DNA of 64,000 nt from Streptomyces spectabilis (GTDB taxonomy: Bacteria > Actinomycetota > Actinomycetes > Streptomycetales > Streptomycetaceae). Made by a program: the position numbers and the translations under genes. The stretch's first letter is position 1, and each line of letters opens with the position of its first letter. The DNA lies in assembly GCF_008704795.1 (NCBI RefSeq), contig NZ_CP023690.1, positions 5,404,501 through 5,468,500 of the forward strand, written 5' to 3'. The notes below the pieces were generated by a model, which was given only the letters and a program-made list of their open reading frames with translations, searched no databases and was not told the DNA's origin. Positions 1-8,743 of this stretch are shown here, piece by piece.

Positions 1-711
1 CGCATAGCGGAGTGCGAGTCCGACCTCGACGAGGCGCGTGAGCTGCGCTCCAAGCTGGAGAACAAGCTGCGCTCCAAGCGGGCGGAGCTGGCCGCGCTGC
101 GCAACGAACACGCGGCGCTGCTGCGCCGGTACGCGACGGCGGAGACCGAGCGCGCCAGCGCCCTCGAAGGGCGGCGGCTGCTCGCCCTAGGGGCCACGGG
201 CCCCGCCACGCGGGCGCTGCCGCCGGCCTCCTCGGAGGACTCCGCCGCGGCGGAGACGCCCGAGGCCTCGCTGTACGAGCGGGCCAACGCGGCGCTCGAC
301 CGCCTCGCGGAGCGGGACGCCGAGCCCGAGCCCGAGCCCGAGGACGACCATGAGCGGGCGGTGGGCGCGCAGCTGATGGTTCCGGCCGCCGCGGTCGTCG
401 TCCCGGCCGCCGCGCAGGTCCGCAGGTCCGCCGGTGAGGGCGGCTTCGACTTCTTCGGTACGAAGGCCACGGACGTGGACGCCAAGAGCGCGGCCCCGGC
501 CGCCCTCGACGCCGTGCAGAACGAGGACCTCGCCGACGTCGTGGGCGAGGAAGCCCTCGCGGTCCACAAGGCGCAGGCCGAGGCCGAGTTCAAGCCGTCG
601 GACGCGGCGACCGACGCCGAGCGCGGCGTGGGCCAGGTCATCGACCTCACCGCGCACGACGAGACGGAGCAGATCGACCTGAAGGGCCTCCGCACGGCCC
701 TGCGCGCCTGA
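1..711 (+). CDS. Unidentified coiled-coil protein, C-terminal part (5' end outside window)
   Basis: The reading frame is open from base 1 and ends at the TGA at 709-711, so only the last 236 residues are visible. The first 60 or so residues are strongly charged and heptad-like (Glu, Leu, Lys, Arg, Ala rich), as in a coiled coil. A low-complexity Ala/Glu/Pro linker follows, including an EPEPEPED stretch near residue 105, and then an acidic tail. No enzymatic motif or membrane segment is seen in this part. The codon pattern is typical of the neighbouring genes, so it is a real gene. I do not recognise the family. Only the frame and coiled-coil character are directly supported. Confidence 0.75.
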   Translation, partial: RIAECESDLDEARELRSKLENKLRSKRAELAALRNEHAALLRRYATAETERASALEGRRLLALGATGPATRALPPASSEDSAAAETPEASLYERANAALDRLAERDAEPEPEPEDDHERAVGAQLMVPAAAVVVPAAAQVRRSAGEGGFDFFGTKATDVDAKSAAPAALDAVQNEDLADVVGEEALAVHKAQAEAEFKPSDAATDAERGVGQVIDLTAHDETEQIDLKGLRTALRA

Positions 712-841
712 CGCCCCGCCCGGGCGGAACGCCCCGGGGGCATCTGCGCGCCGCCCGACACCGGGCCCGCGCTGCGCCCGACCGGGGCAGTCCCACCCAC
801 CCGCCACCACCCCGGCCACGGGATCGCGGGGCACCATCCGC

Positions 842-1040
842 AGCGCCCCGTGTCGGGGCCGAGCCGGCGAAGCTCGGGAGTTTCGGGTGGGAGGGTGGGA
901 AACCCCGCCGCGGTAGCGGCGGTGCCGTCCACTCGGCTGCGGCGCTCCGCGTCGGGGCCGGGCCTCGCAAGGCGGGGGAGTTCCGGGTGGGAGGGCGGGA
1001 AGGTCCGCCGCGGTAGCGGCGGCACGGCCCACTGCGCGGT
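842..1040. repeat. Two imperfect ~100-bp tandem copies, each with a CCGCCGC-GGTA-GCGGCGG hairpin
   Basis: The gap between the first gene and the PH-domain pair (712-1080) holds two imperfect direct copies, with matching blocks starting near 852 and 951. Each contains a GGGAGTT(T/C)CGGGTGGGAGGG block and then a perfect hairpin with 7-bp arms and a GGTA loop (about 905-922 and 1005-1022). The hairpins point towards the 3' ends of both convergent flanking genes and could serve as factor-independent structures, though no T-run follows. I see no gene in this gap. Confidence 0.6.
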
Positions 1041-1080
1041 AGCGCCCCGCGGTACCCCCACCCCCGGAGGGCAGGCAGAG

Positions 1081-2436
1081 TCAGGCCATCCACCGATCGG
1101 GCCGCGCGGCCCGGCGCCCCGTGCGGGAGCGCTCCGCCTGCGCCCGCAACAGCTCCGCCGCCTCCTCCGCGGGCCGCAGCCGCGCCGTCACCGTGTGCCC
1201 GGCCCCGCTGTCCACCTTCACGTCGGCGACGCCCTTGAACCGCTCCCAGGGCCCCTGCACGAGCCGCACGCTCTGCACCTTCGCGTGCGGCACCAGGGAG
1301 AGCCGCCGCCGGAGCAGCCCGTGCCGCGCGGCGAACACCGCGTCGGTGACGGCGAGCCCGTGCCCTTTCCACCACACCGGGACGCACCACGACGCGCGCG
1401 CGGGCGGCCGGGACAGCTCGTCCGGGCCCGGCACCCGCACCCCCGGCAGGACCTGTGCGATCACCGACTCGGCGAGCGCGCGCGGCGCGACCGGCACGAG
1501 CACGCCGTTCGCCGACCCGGCCACGTCCAGCTCGACCCGCACCCAGCCGAACCGGCGCCACAGCAGCGGCTCCACGAGCCGCACGGTCTGCACCCGGCCG
1601 GGCGGCACCGTCTCGTGCGCCTTGTCGAGCAGCCCGTGGTCCAGACGCAGCCCGTCGGGGGACTCGCCGACCGTCCAGTCGTACTCCCCGACGAAGCGGC
1701 CGACGCTGCTGGCGAAGGCGCCGCCGAGCATGGGAAGGCCGGTCGCGATGACGGTCCACACGCTGTGCGTCAGGAACCACAGGAAGGTCGGGACGACGAG
1801 CGTGGCGAGCAGGAGCAGCCAGGGCGCGCCGGTGAGGAGTACGGAGACGGCGAGCATGCGCGGCGGCACGTGCAGCAGCTGCCGCGAGGGCGCCTCGCCG
1901 ACCTCGTGCGCCGTCTCGGGGGCGAATCCGGCCGCCCGCGCGAGGAGTTCGGCACGCAGCGCGGTGGCGTCGCGCTCGCCGAGATAGGCCAGTTCGTCCT
2001 TCTTGTCCGTGCCGACGACGTCCAGCTTCAGCTTGGTGACGCCGACGACGCGGGCCGCGAGCGGCTGGGTCAGGTCCACGGCCTGGAGCCGGTCGAGCCG
2101 GATGTGCGCGGTGCGCCGGAACACCAGGCCCGTACGGATGCGCAGCTCGGTGTCGGTGACGGCGAAGTGCGTGTACCACCAGCTGAGGAAGCCGTACAGG
2201 GAGCCGCCGAGGACGACCGCCGTGGCGACCAGGGCGAGCGAGGTGGCGGTCATGTCGGCCATGCGGCGCTGCGCGCCGTCCGGATCATGGAAGGCCCAGC
2301 CCATGAGGACGGCGACGGGCGCCCAGGCCCGCCGCAGCGGCGTCACGGGATGCAGCCGCCGCTCCCGCGGGCCGCCGTCCGCGTGCGGCTCGGGCGCGGC
2401 GTCCTCGCGTGGCCGGGGGGCCAGTTCCCCGGTCAC
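1081..2436 (-). CDS. Bacterial PH-domain membrane protein, YdbT type
   Basis: The protein has 451 residues from a GTG at 2436 that overlaps the TGA of the upstream gene by four bases (GTGA), so the two are probably translationally coupled. Hydrophobic pairs lie near residues 50-75 and 190-235. Between and after them are repeated beta-rich segments of the DUF304/bPH2 type, with the typical phrases RLDRLQAVDL, VQTVRLVEPLLWRRFG and VQSVRLVQGPWERFKG, suggesting three PH-like modules. Pairs of one short and one long bPH2 protein (YdbS/YdbT of Bacillus) are common in Gram-positives; their role is unclear, although YdbST has been linked to envelope or bacteriocin resistance. The assignment rests on the repeated motif and membrane layout. 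Confidence 0.85.
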   Translation of the reverse strand: MTGELAPRPREDAAPEPHADGGPRERRLHPVTPLRRAWAPVAVLMGWAFHDPDGAQRRMADMTATSLALVATAVVLGGSLYGFLSWWYTHFAVTDTELRIRTGLVFRRTAHIRLDRLQAVDLTQPLAARVVGVTKLKLDVVGTDKKDELAYLGERDATALRAELLARAAGFAPETAHEVGEAPSRQLLHVPPRMLAVSVLLTGAPWLLLLATLVVPTFLWFLTHSVWTVIATGLPMLGGAFASSVGRFVGEYDWTVGESPDGLRLDHGLLDKAHETVPPGRVQTVRLVEPLLWRRFGWVRVELDVAGSANGVLVPVAPRALAESVIAQVLPGVRVPGPDELSRPPARASWCVPVWWKGHGLAVTDAVFAARHGLLRRRLSLVPHAKVQSVRLVQGPWERFKGVADVKVDSGAGHTVTARLRPAEEAAELLRAQAERSRTGRRAARPDRWMA

Positions 2437-2945
2437 AGCCCCGCCGATCGGGCCTCGCCGAGCTCGGTGAGGCGGTCGCGGAGGCGCTCGGCCTCCTGGG
2501 GGTCGAGGCCGGGGATGCGGGCGTCCGTGGCGGCCGCCGCGGTGTGCAGCTGGACCCCGGCGAGGCCGAAGTAGCGCTCCACGGGCCCTGAGGTCACCTC
2601 GACGAGCTGCATGCGGCCGTACGGCACGACCGTCTCCTCGCGCCACAGCACGCCGCGGCTGATGAGCAGGTCGTCGGCCCGCTCCGCGTACCGCCAGGAG
2701 CGCCAGTTGCGCTCCAGGAGCAGCCAGCCCCAGGCCGCGAGGGCGAGCGGAAGGGCCGCGAAGACGGCCCAGGCGGGCCCGGCGAACAGGCCGAGCAGCA
2801 CGCCGAGCGCCACCGCGACCGGCACCAGCCAGACCACGAGCAGCAGCCGGCGCATCTTCAGCAGCCCGCGCGGCAGCCCGGTCCACACCGGCTCGCCCGC
2901 GTCCGCGCCAGGCGCCGGCATCGGCGTCCCCGTCCCCGTTTCCAT
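2433..2945 (-). CDS. Bacterial PH-domain membrane protein, YdbS type
   Basis: This is a 170-residue protein starting at the ATG at 2945. Two adjacent hydrophobic helices (about residues 30-75) are followed by one bPH2/DUF304 module containing [23 protein letters not shown] and [16 protein letters not shown], the hallmark of the family. It is the first gene of a two-gene unit with the longer YdbT-like gene. A TACGTA -10-like box lies about 12 bases upstream of the start in the 63-bp gap shared with the divergent nuoD paralogue. No catalytic residues are expected. The function is inferred only at family level (membrane-associated PH-like domain). Confidence 0.85.
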   Translation of the reverse strand: METGTGTPMPAPGADAGEPVWTGLPRGLLKMRRLLLVVWLVPVAVALGVLLGLFAGPAWAVFAALPLALAAWGWLLLERNWRSWRYAERADDLLISRGVLWREETVVPYGRMQLVEVTSGPVERYFGLAGVQLHTAAAATDARIPGLDPQEAERLRDRLTELGEARSAGL

Positions 2946-3008
2946 GCCTCAAGCCTACGTACGGGATCTGACAGTGGCGTGGCCGCTGCTGTGCGTCAGA
3001 CTGTCCGC

Positions 3009-4202
3009 ATGAGCCCCACGACGGAGCACAGGAAGACGCGGACAGCGGCGGGTACGGAGCTGACGGAGACGACGGTCGGGGTCGGCGGCGCCGCCGAGAG
3101 CACCGACATGGTGCTGAACATCGGCCCGCAGCACCCGTCGACGCACGGCGTGCTGCGCCTGCGCCTCGTCCTGGACGGCGAGCGCATCCAGCACGCGGAG
3201 CCGGTCATCGGCTATATGCACCGGGGCGCGGAGAAGCTCTTCGAGGCGCGCGACTACCGGCAGATCGTGATGCTGGCCAACCGCCACGACTGGCTGTCGG
3301 CGTTCTCGAACGAGCTGGGCGTGGTGCTCGCCGTGGAGCGGATGCTCGGCATGGAGGTGCCCACGCGCGCGGTGTGGACGCGCACGCTGCTCGCCGAGCT
3401 GAACCGCGTACTGAACCACCTGATGTTCCTCGGCTCGTACCCGCTCGAACTGGGCGGCATCACGCCGGTCTTCTACGCCTTCCGGGAGCGCGAAGAGCTC
3501 CAGAACGTCATGGAGGAGATCTCCGGCGGCCGGATGCACTACATGTTCAACCGGGTCGGCGGCCTCAAGGAGGACCTGCCCGCCGGATGGACCACCCGCG
3601 CGCGGGCGGCCGTCGCCTCGGTGCGTTCCCGCATGGACGTGTACGACCGTCTGGTGCTCGGCAACGAGATCTTCCGGGGGCGTACGCGCGGCGTGGGCGT
3701 GCTCTCCGAAGAGGCGGTGCATGCCTACGGGGTGAGCGGTCCCATCGCCCGCGCCTCCGGTGTCGACTTCGACCTGCGCCGCGACGAGCCGTATCTGGCG
3801 TACGGGGAGCTTGCCGACGTCCTGAAGGTGGTGACCCGCGAGGAGGGCGACTGCCTGGCGCGCTTCGAGTGCCTCCTGGAGCAGACGCACAACGCGCTCG
3901 ACCTCGCGGACGCCTGTCTGGACCGGATCGCGGAGCTTCCCCAGGGGCCGATCAACCAGCGCCTGCCGAAGGTGCTCAAGGCCCCCGAGGGCCACACGTA
4001 CGCGTGGACGGAGAACCCGCTCGGCATCAACGGCTACTACCTGGTGTCCAAGGGCGAGAAGACCCCGTACCGGCTCAAGCTGCGCTCGGCCTCGTACAAC
4101 AACATCCAGGCGCTCACCGAGCTCCTGCCGGGGCAGCTGGTCGCCGACATGGTGGCGATCCTGGGGTCACTGTTCTTCGTGGTCGGCGACATCGACAAGT
4201 AG
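3009..4202 (+). CDS. nuoD2: Stand-alone NuoD paralogue (NADH-quinone oxidoreductase subunit D-like)
   Basis: This protein has 397 residues from the ATG at 3009. It is homologous over its whole length to complex I subunit NuoD/49-kDa, which helps form the quinone pocket. Clear family motifs are [33 protein letters not shown] and the C-terminal [11 protein letters not shown]...GDIDK. The quinone-site His is kept (H46, equal to Thermus H38), but the conserved Tyr (Thermus Y87) is Trp at residue 95, and the Asp (Thermus D139) is Glu at residue 147. No other nuo gene is nearby, so it is an orphan copy. Its 3' end overlaps the convergent MidA-like gene by 36 bp. It may act as an alternative subunit D or have a different role. 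Confidence 0.9.
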   Translation: MSPTTEHRKTRTAAGTELTETTVGVGGAAESTDMVLNIGPQHPSTHGVLRLRLVLDGERIQHAEPVIGYMHRGAEKLFEARDYRQIVMLANRHDWLSAFSNELGVVLAVERMLGMEVPTRAVWTRTLLAELNRVLNHLMFLGSYPLELGGITPVFYAFREREELQNVMEEISGGRMHYMFNRVGGLKEDLPAGWTTRARAAVASVRSRMDVYDRLVLGNEIFRGRTRGVGVLSEEAVHAYGVSGPIARASGVDFDLRRDEPYLAYGELADVLKVVTREEGDCLARFECLLEQTHNALDLADACLDRIAELPQGPINQRLPKVLKAPEGHTYAWTENPLGINGYYLVSKGEKTPYRLKLRSASYNNIQALTELLPGQLVADMVAILGSLFFVVGDIDK

Positions 4203-5213
4203 GTCACCGGCAAACAGGTCGTCGAGTGCCGTGCCGACCGGCTGCGCGAGCCAGCCGAAGTCGCCGAGCCCGCCCCGCGCGGTCAGCTCCGTCGCCTCGC
4301 CCGCGCGCGTGAGGGCTCGTACGTACGCGGCCGGGTCGGTGGCGGCCAGAGTCAGCGGCGGGCGGCCGCCGCTGACCCCCAGGGCGGCGAGGGCGGCCCG
4401 CTGGGTGAGCAGCCGTCCGCCGGGCAGGGCGCAGGCGTCGAGCGCCACGTGGGCGGTGATGTCGCAGCCGCCGTCCGGCACGGGCCGCGTCTCCCGGCCC
4501 TCGCTAAAGCCCGTCAGCGTCCCGAAGGGCGGCCGCGCGTCCCGGGCGTGCGCGTAGTCGACGGCGACCGCGAGGCCGCGGCTCAGCGTCGCCACGGCCG
4601 ACGCCCAGGCTGCGTCCCGGGGGCGGCCGATCTCCGCCCGCAGGCCGGGTTCGGCGCCCAGCGGCCACCACCGGGCCAGCCAGTCGGCGTCGGGGCCCGC
4701 CACGGGGCCGCCCAGCTCTTCGGTGCCGTCCTCGTGGACGAGGGCGTAGCGGACCGAGCCGTCGGGGGCGGTCTCGGCGACATCCACGGGCACGTTGTCG
4801 AGCCACTCGTTGGCGAACAGCAGGCCGCTCACCCCGGTGGGCGGGGCGGCACGCCACTGGACGCGCGGATCGAGGCCTTCGGGGCGGGCGGCGCGTTCCA
4901 CCGCGTACGCGCGCGTGCGGGCTGCCACGTCGGCGGGCAGCTCCGCGAGGACGCCCGCGGTCAGCTCGCCGCGGCCCGCGCCCACGTCCACGAACGCCAG
5001 CTCGTCCGGGTGCCCGAGCACGGCGTCCACGCGGCGCAGGAGCCGGGCCACGGCGGCCGCGTACAGCGGCGAGGCGTGCACGGAGGTGCGGAAGTGCCCC
5101 GCGGGCCCCTCGGGGCGGTGGTAGAAGCCGTACGGCCCGTACAGGGCCTCCTCCGTGGCTTCCCGCCAGCCCCGCGCGGGGGGCCCTGCCGTTCGCTGTG
5201 CCTCATGCGTCAC
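4167..5213 (-). CDS. MidA/NDUFAF7-like SAM-dependent methyltransferase (DUF185)
   Basis: The protein has about 348 residues from the GTG at 5213. An in-frame GTG at 5273 would add 20 basic, low-complexity residues, and neither start has a good Shine-Dalgarno. A SAM-binding motif ([12 protein letters not shown]) is followed by the family-typical [13 protein letters not shown] and, further on, VAVDYAH...[12 protein letters not shown]. These correspond to the NE-F-D-PV and D-T-HV blocks of NDUFAF7/MidA proteins. The human member dimethylates an Arg of NDUFS2 (the NuoD homologue) during complex I assembly. Here the gene lies tail-to-tail with a nuoD paralogue that keeps the equivalent Arg, which suggests but does not prove an enzyme-substrate pair. 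Confidence 0.8.
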   Translation of the reverse strand: MTHEAQRTAGPPARGWREATEEALYGPYGFYHRPEGPAGHFRTSVHASPLYAAAVARLLRRVDAVLGHPDELAFVDVGAGRGELTAGVLAELPADVAARTRAYAVERAARPEGLDPRVQWRAAPPTGVSGLLFANEWLDNVPVDVAETAPDGSVRYALVHEDGTEELGGPVAGPDADWLARWWPLGAEPGLRAEIGRPRDAAWASAVATLSRGLAVAVDYAHARDARPPFGTLTGFSEGRETRPVPDGGCDITAHVALDACALPGGRLLTQRAALAALGVSGGRPPLTLAATDPAAYVRALTRAGEATELTARGGLGDFGWLAQPVGTALDDLFAGDLLVDVADHEEQ

Positions 5214-5319
5214 AGCGAGAAGGCTATGCGGGCCTCCACCTTGGGGAGTACGAGAAGGCCGTACGGATCGCACCTCGGGTTGACCCGGGGGCCCGGACCG
5301 GTTGCCTACGCTGGGTTAC

Positions 5320-6522
5320 GTGCAGCGCCTCTATGACTTCCTCCGCAGACACCCGACGGGGGTCGACGCCTTCTGGGCGTTCGTCCTCCTCGGTCTCTCC
5401 GGGCTGAGCGTGGTGGCCGTCGCCGACTCGGAGGGCCACGACCCGACGCTCCTGGCGATTCCGGTCGTCATCGGTCTGTGCCTGGTGGTGGCGCTGCGTC
5501 GCCGGTTCACGGAGCACATGCTCGTGCTCGCCGCGGTGATCGGCGCCGCGCAGATGGCCGGCGACGTGCGGCCGAACACGGCGAACTTCGCGATGCTCGT
5601 GATCATCTACACGGCGGCGGCCGACGGCCCCAAGTGGGCCTCGCGGTTCGCCCTCACCGGTGGTCTCGCGGCCGCCCCGCTGTCGCAGCTGCGCTGGCCG
5701 GAGCCGTCGACCGGCACGTGGGGCAACGTGCTCTACACCGTCTTCATGGTCGTGCCGTTCGCCCTCGCCTGGGTGCTCGGCGACTCGATCCGCACCCGCC
5801 GCGCCTACTTCGCGCAGCTGGAGGAGCGCGCCGCCCGCCTGGAGAAGGAGCGCGAGGCGCAGGCCAAGGTCGCGGTCGCGGCCGAGCGCGCCCGCATCGC
5901 CCGCGAGCTGCACGACGTCGTCGCGCACAACGTGTCGGTGATGGTCGTCCAGGCCGACGGCGCCGCGTACGTCCTGGACGCGGCGCCCGACCAGGCCAAG
6001 CAGGCCCTGGCGACGATCTCCGGCACCGGGCGCCAGGCGCTCGCGGAGATGCGCAGGCTGCTCGGCGTGCTGCGCACCGGCGAGCCCGAGGAGAGCGGGG
6101 AGTACGTCCCGCAGCCCGACGTCGAGCAGCTCGACGAGCTGATCGAGCAGGTGCGCGGCGCCGGTCTGCCGGTCGACTTCAAGGTCGAGGGCACCCCGCG
6201 CCCGCTGCCCAGCGGCGTGGAGCTGACCGCGTACCGCATCGTGCAGGAGGCCCTCACCAACACCCGCAAGCACGGCGGTGAGAACGCCGGTGCCAGCGTC
6301 CGGCTCGTCTACTTCGACGACGGCCTCGGGCTGCTCGTCGAGGACGACGGCAAGGGCGCCCCGCACGAGCTGTACGAGGACGGCGGCGCGGACGGCAGCG
6401 GGCACGGCCTGATCGGCATGCGCGAGCGCGTCGGCATGGTCGGCGGCACCCTGGACGCGGGGCCGCGGCCGGGGGGCGGATTCCGCATCAGTGCGCTGCT
6501 GCCACTCAAACCCGCACACTGA
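5320..6522 (+). CDS. Two-component sensor histidine kinase, HisKA_3 (NarL/LuxR-partner) type
   Basis: The start is taken as the GTG at 5320; an upstream TTG at 5302 is possible. The 400-residue protein has about five N-terminal transmembrane helices (residues 18-155) and a short coiled linker. The HisKA_3 dimerisation helix follows with ARIARELHDVVAHN, making H198 the phospho-acceptor. The ATPase domain has QEALTNTRKHGG, DDGKGAP and GHGLIGMRERV. The sensor is essentially membrane-embedded with almost no extracellular domain, so the signal may be in the membrane. The response regulator gene begins about 100 bp downstream and is the likely partner. Confidence 0.92.
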   Translation: MQRLYDFLRRHPTGVDAFWAFVLLGLSGLSVVAVADSEGHDPTLLAIPVVIGLCLVVALRRRFTEHMLVLAAVIGAAQMAGDVRPNTANFAMLVIIYTAAADGPKWASRFALTGGLAAAPLSQLRWPEPSTGTWGNVLYTVFMVVPFALAWVLGDSIRTRRAYFAQLEERAARLEKEREAQAKVAVAAERARIARELHDVVAHNVSVMVVQADGAAYVLDAAPDQAKQALATISGTGRQALAEMRRLLGVLRTGEPEESGEYVPQPDVEQLDELIEQVRGAGLPVDFKVEGTPRPLPSGVELTAYRIVQEALTNTRKHGGENAGASVRLVYFDDGLGLLVEDDGKGAPHELYEDGGADGSGHGLIGMRERVGMVGGTLDAGPRPGGGFRISALLPLKPAH

Positions 6523-6624
6523 CACCTGTCACCGGTGCGCCCCGGCCGTGCGGCCGTGGTTGACTCCGCCCGTGGCGTGTCGCCACCGAGTTTTGCCATC
6601 GATCCACCCCGAAGGGACCGTGTG

Positions 6625-7296
6625 ATGTCCATCCGCGTGATGCTCGTCGACGACCAGGTGCTGTTGCGCACCGGATTCCGGATGGTCCTCGCCGCCCAGC
6701 CGGACATGGAGGTCGTCGCCGAGGCGGGCGACGGCGTGGAGGCCTTGCAGGAGCTGCGGGCCACGGCGGTCGACGTGGTGCTGATGGACGTGCGCATGCC
6801 GAAGCTGGACGGCGTGGAGACCACGCGCCGCATCTGCTCCGGGCCCAACCCTCCGAAGGTGCTGATCCTGACGACCTTCGACCTCGACGAGTACGCCTTC
6901 TCGGGCCTGAAGGCGGGCGCGTCCGGGTTCATGCTCAAGGACGTGCCGCCCGGCGAGCTGCTGGCCGCGATCCGGGCCGTGCACAGCGGCGACGCGGTGG
7001 TCGCGCCGTCCACGACGCGGCGCCTGCTCGACCGGTTCGCGCCGATGCTGCCGGGCTCGGCGCAGCCGCAGCACAAGGAGCTGGAGCGGCTCACCGAGCG
7101 CGAGCGCGAGGTCATGGTGCTCGTCGCCCAGGGGCTCTCGAACGGCGAGATCGCGGCGCGCCTCGTGCTGTCCGAGGCGACCGTGAAGACCCATGTGGGC
7201 CGCATCCTGACCAAGCTGGGCCTGCGGGACCGGGTGCAGGTCGTGGTGCTCGCGTACGAGACGGGCCTCGTGCGCGCGGGCGGCGGCGCGGGCTGA
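6625..7296 (+). CDS. NarL/LuxR-family response regulator
   Basis: This 223-residue protein starts at the ATG at 6625, with AAGGGA as ribosome site about 9 bases upstream. A receiver domain (residues 4-120) shows the acidic DD pair at 9-10, phospho-acceptor D55 in VVLMDVRMP, the T/K switch residues, and LTTFDLDEYAF. A LuxR helix-turn-helix (about 150-210) carries LTEREREVMVLVAQGLSNGEIA and SEATVKTHVGRIL. It follows the histidine kinase gene in the same direction and is its likely partner. A short GCCCC/GGGGC hairpin starts right after the stop codon. Confidence 0.93.
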   Translation: MSIRVMLVDDQVLLRTGFRMVLAAQPDMEVVAEAGDGVEALQELRATAVDVVLMDVRMPKLDGVETTRRICSGPNPPKVLILTTFDLDEYAFSGLKAGASGFMLKDVPPGELLAAIRAVHSGDAVVAPSTTRRLLDRFAPMLPGSAQPQHKELERLTEREREVMVLVAQGLSNGEIAARLVLSEATVKTHVGRILTKLGLRDRVQVVVLAYETGLVRAGGGAG

Positions 7297-7321
7297 GCCC
7301 CTGACGGGGCCGCCCCTTCCC

Positions 7322-7360
7322 CTCCGGCGTTTGAGGACGAGCGCGTCAGCGCGAAACGCC
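7322..7360. repeat. Dispersed GGCGTTTGAGGACGAG repeat, copy 1, forming a hairpin
   Basis: In the 74-bp gap between two convergent genes lies the motif CCGGCGTTTGAGGACGAGCG. Here GGCGTTT (7326-7332) pairs perfectly with AAACGCC (7354-7360). The same motif recurs near 39.24, 39.32, 50.61 and 50.71 kb, each time outside genes. In this position it could act as a bidirectional transcription end, but the repeat itself has no assigned function that I know. Confidence 0.6.
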
Positions 7361-7370
7361 GCTGCCCCGG

Positions 7371-8480
7371 CTAACGGAGCACGCCCTCGATGAACTCGCT
7401 GCCGAGCCGTGAGACCACGCCCAGGTCCAGCTGGTGCTGCACGTACCGGCCGCGGCGGCGTGTGGTGATCAGCTCGGCCTTCTTCAGGACGCTCAGGTGC
7501 CGGGATATCTCCGGAGCCGTCATGCCGTGGGCGTCCGCCAGCTCACCCGTGGTGTACGCCCCGCGCGCGAGGTGGCGGCACAGACGCATCCGCACCGGGT
7601 GCGAAAGCGCGGCCATGCGGCGCGTGAGCTGCTCCACGGAGGCGGGCTCGGTCAGGCCGGGGGACCTGATCGGGTAGGTGATCGAGGACTGCCAGCCATA
7701 GCGGTGCAGGACCATCACGTGCGGCCAGCCGAGGCTGGTCGGCACCAGGACGAGGCCGCCCTCGGCCGTCCTGGTGTGGCCCGACGCCATCTTGTCGATC
7801 GTGATCCGCCGGGCGTCCTCGTCCAGGGTCACCGCCCCGGACATCGCCTTCAGGGCCTCGCCGAGGCCCTTGCGGCGCAGCAGCTCGGTCTTGTGCCGGG
7901 CGTCCGCGGCGAGCTGGTGGCTGAGCCGGGCCCAGGTGTCCGAGAAGAAGGCCTCGTCGCAGTCCTGCATCAGCTGCCGGAACCAGCCGCGCACGGCGGG
8001 CGGGTCGTCCAGGAGCCGCTCGGTGAACGCCACCTGGTGCTCGCCCCGGGCGGCGGCGAGGTCCAGGGCGTGGCGGCGCATGTCCGGGTCGTTCAGCGGG
8101 TCCGTCACGCGGTTCTGGTCGTAGGCGAGCTGGCAGGTGAACTCCAGGGCGGCGTCCACGAACTGCTCGTCCGTCAGCTTGTCGAGCTGGTCGAGCTCCT
8201 CGGCGAGCGTGGCGCCGGGCAGGGCGCGCTTGCCGGGGATGCCCGCGAAGGGCGCGAAGACGTCCGAGAACGTCGTCCGCCACAGGAAGTCCGCCTCGCA
8301 CAGGCGGTCCGCCAGGCTCTGGTCGAGGCGCGCGTTGACCGCCGTCGCCCAGCCCTGGAGGCCCGGGTGGTGACCGGTCTCGGACAGCGCGTGCAGCGCC
8401 ATGCCGAGCTCCGCGAGGGGCGAGGGCACGACATGGACCCGCTCCGGCGCCAGGCCGGTGATGTCGATGGTCACGCTCAT
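7371..8480 (-). CDS. ArsR-family winged-helix regulator with large N-terminal domain (DUF5937-type)
   Basis: The start is the ATG at 8480, giving 369 residues. An upstream extension of the frame has no family support and would run through the operator-like palindrome. Residues 1 to about 280 form a helical domain seen in Streptomyces ArsR relatives. The C-terminal winged helix (about 285-350) has RMAALSHPVRMRLCRHLARGAYTTGELA and TAPEISRHLSVLKKAELITTRRRGRYVQHQL, typical of ArsR DNA recognition. There are no obvious metal-binding Cys pairs, so a metal sensor is unlikely. A perfect inverted repeat about 40 bp upstream is a candidate autoregulatory operator. Confidence 0.85.
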   Translation of the reverse strand: MSVTIDITGLAPERVHVVPSPLAELGMALHALSETGHHPGLQGWATAVNARLDQSLADRLCEADFLWRTTFSDVFAPFAGIPGKRALPGATLAEELDQLDKLTDEQFVDAALEFTCQLAYDQNRVTDPLNDPDMRRHALDLAAARGEHQVAFTERLLDDPPAVRGWFRQLMQDCDEAFFSDTWARLSHQLAADARHKTELLRRKGLGEALKAMSGAVTLDEDARRITIDKMASGHTRTAEGGLVLVPTSLGWPHVMVLHRYGWQSSITYPIRSPGLTEPASVEQLTRRMAALSHPVRMRLCRHLARGAYTTGELADAHGMTAPEISRHLSVLKKAELITTRRRGRYVQHQLDLGVVSRLGSEFIEGVLR

Positions 8481-8518
8481 GGTCCCTATGGTGCACCGGG
8501 CCACTGACAGCGCCGCCG

Positions 8519-8543
8519 CCGATTGACGACTGATGTCAATCGG
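8519..8543. promoter_or_regulatory. Inverted repeat CCGATTGAC-N7-GTCAATCGG, candidate ArsR operator
   Basis: Perfect 9-bp arms (8519-8527 and 8535-8543) are separated by seven bases and lie 39 bp upstream of the ArsR-family start codon at 8480. The ATTGAC/GTCAAT half-sites resemble typical ArsR-family sites. Binding by the neighbouring regulator is inferred. Confidence 0.55.
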
Positions 8544-8743
8544 CGCGACGCGGCCCGGGGGCGTGGCGCAGGCTTGAGTCATCGCCGGGCGCCGATGTCG
8601 CCGCCCCGCCCTGATGGGGCCGTTCCTCCCGGCCCGTCCCTCTCCCCGACTCCCCGACTCCCCGATCACTTCGAGCGGTCCGACGGGCTCCGTCGCCTTC
8701 GCGCTGTCCGTTAAGTACTATTTGCCATGAAAGGTCGTACGTC

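Noticed and set aside
647..2179. Long minus-strand frame overlapping the first PH-domain gene and the repeat region
   Set aside because: Arg/Ala/Pro-rich shadow that crosses a repeat-filled non-coding gap.
2979..3008. Upstream start for the NuoD paralogue
   Set aside because: The added residues (AAAVRQTVR) lie in the divergent promoter gap and are not part of the NuoD fold; the ATG at 3009 is preferred.
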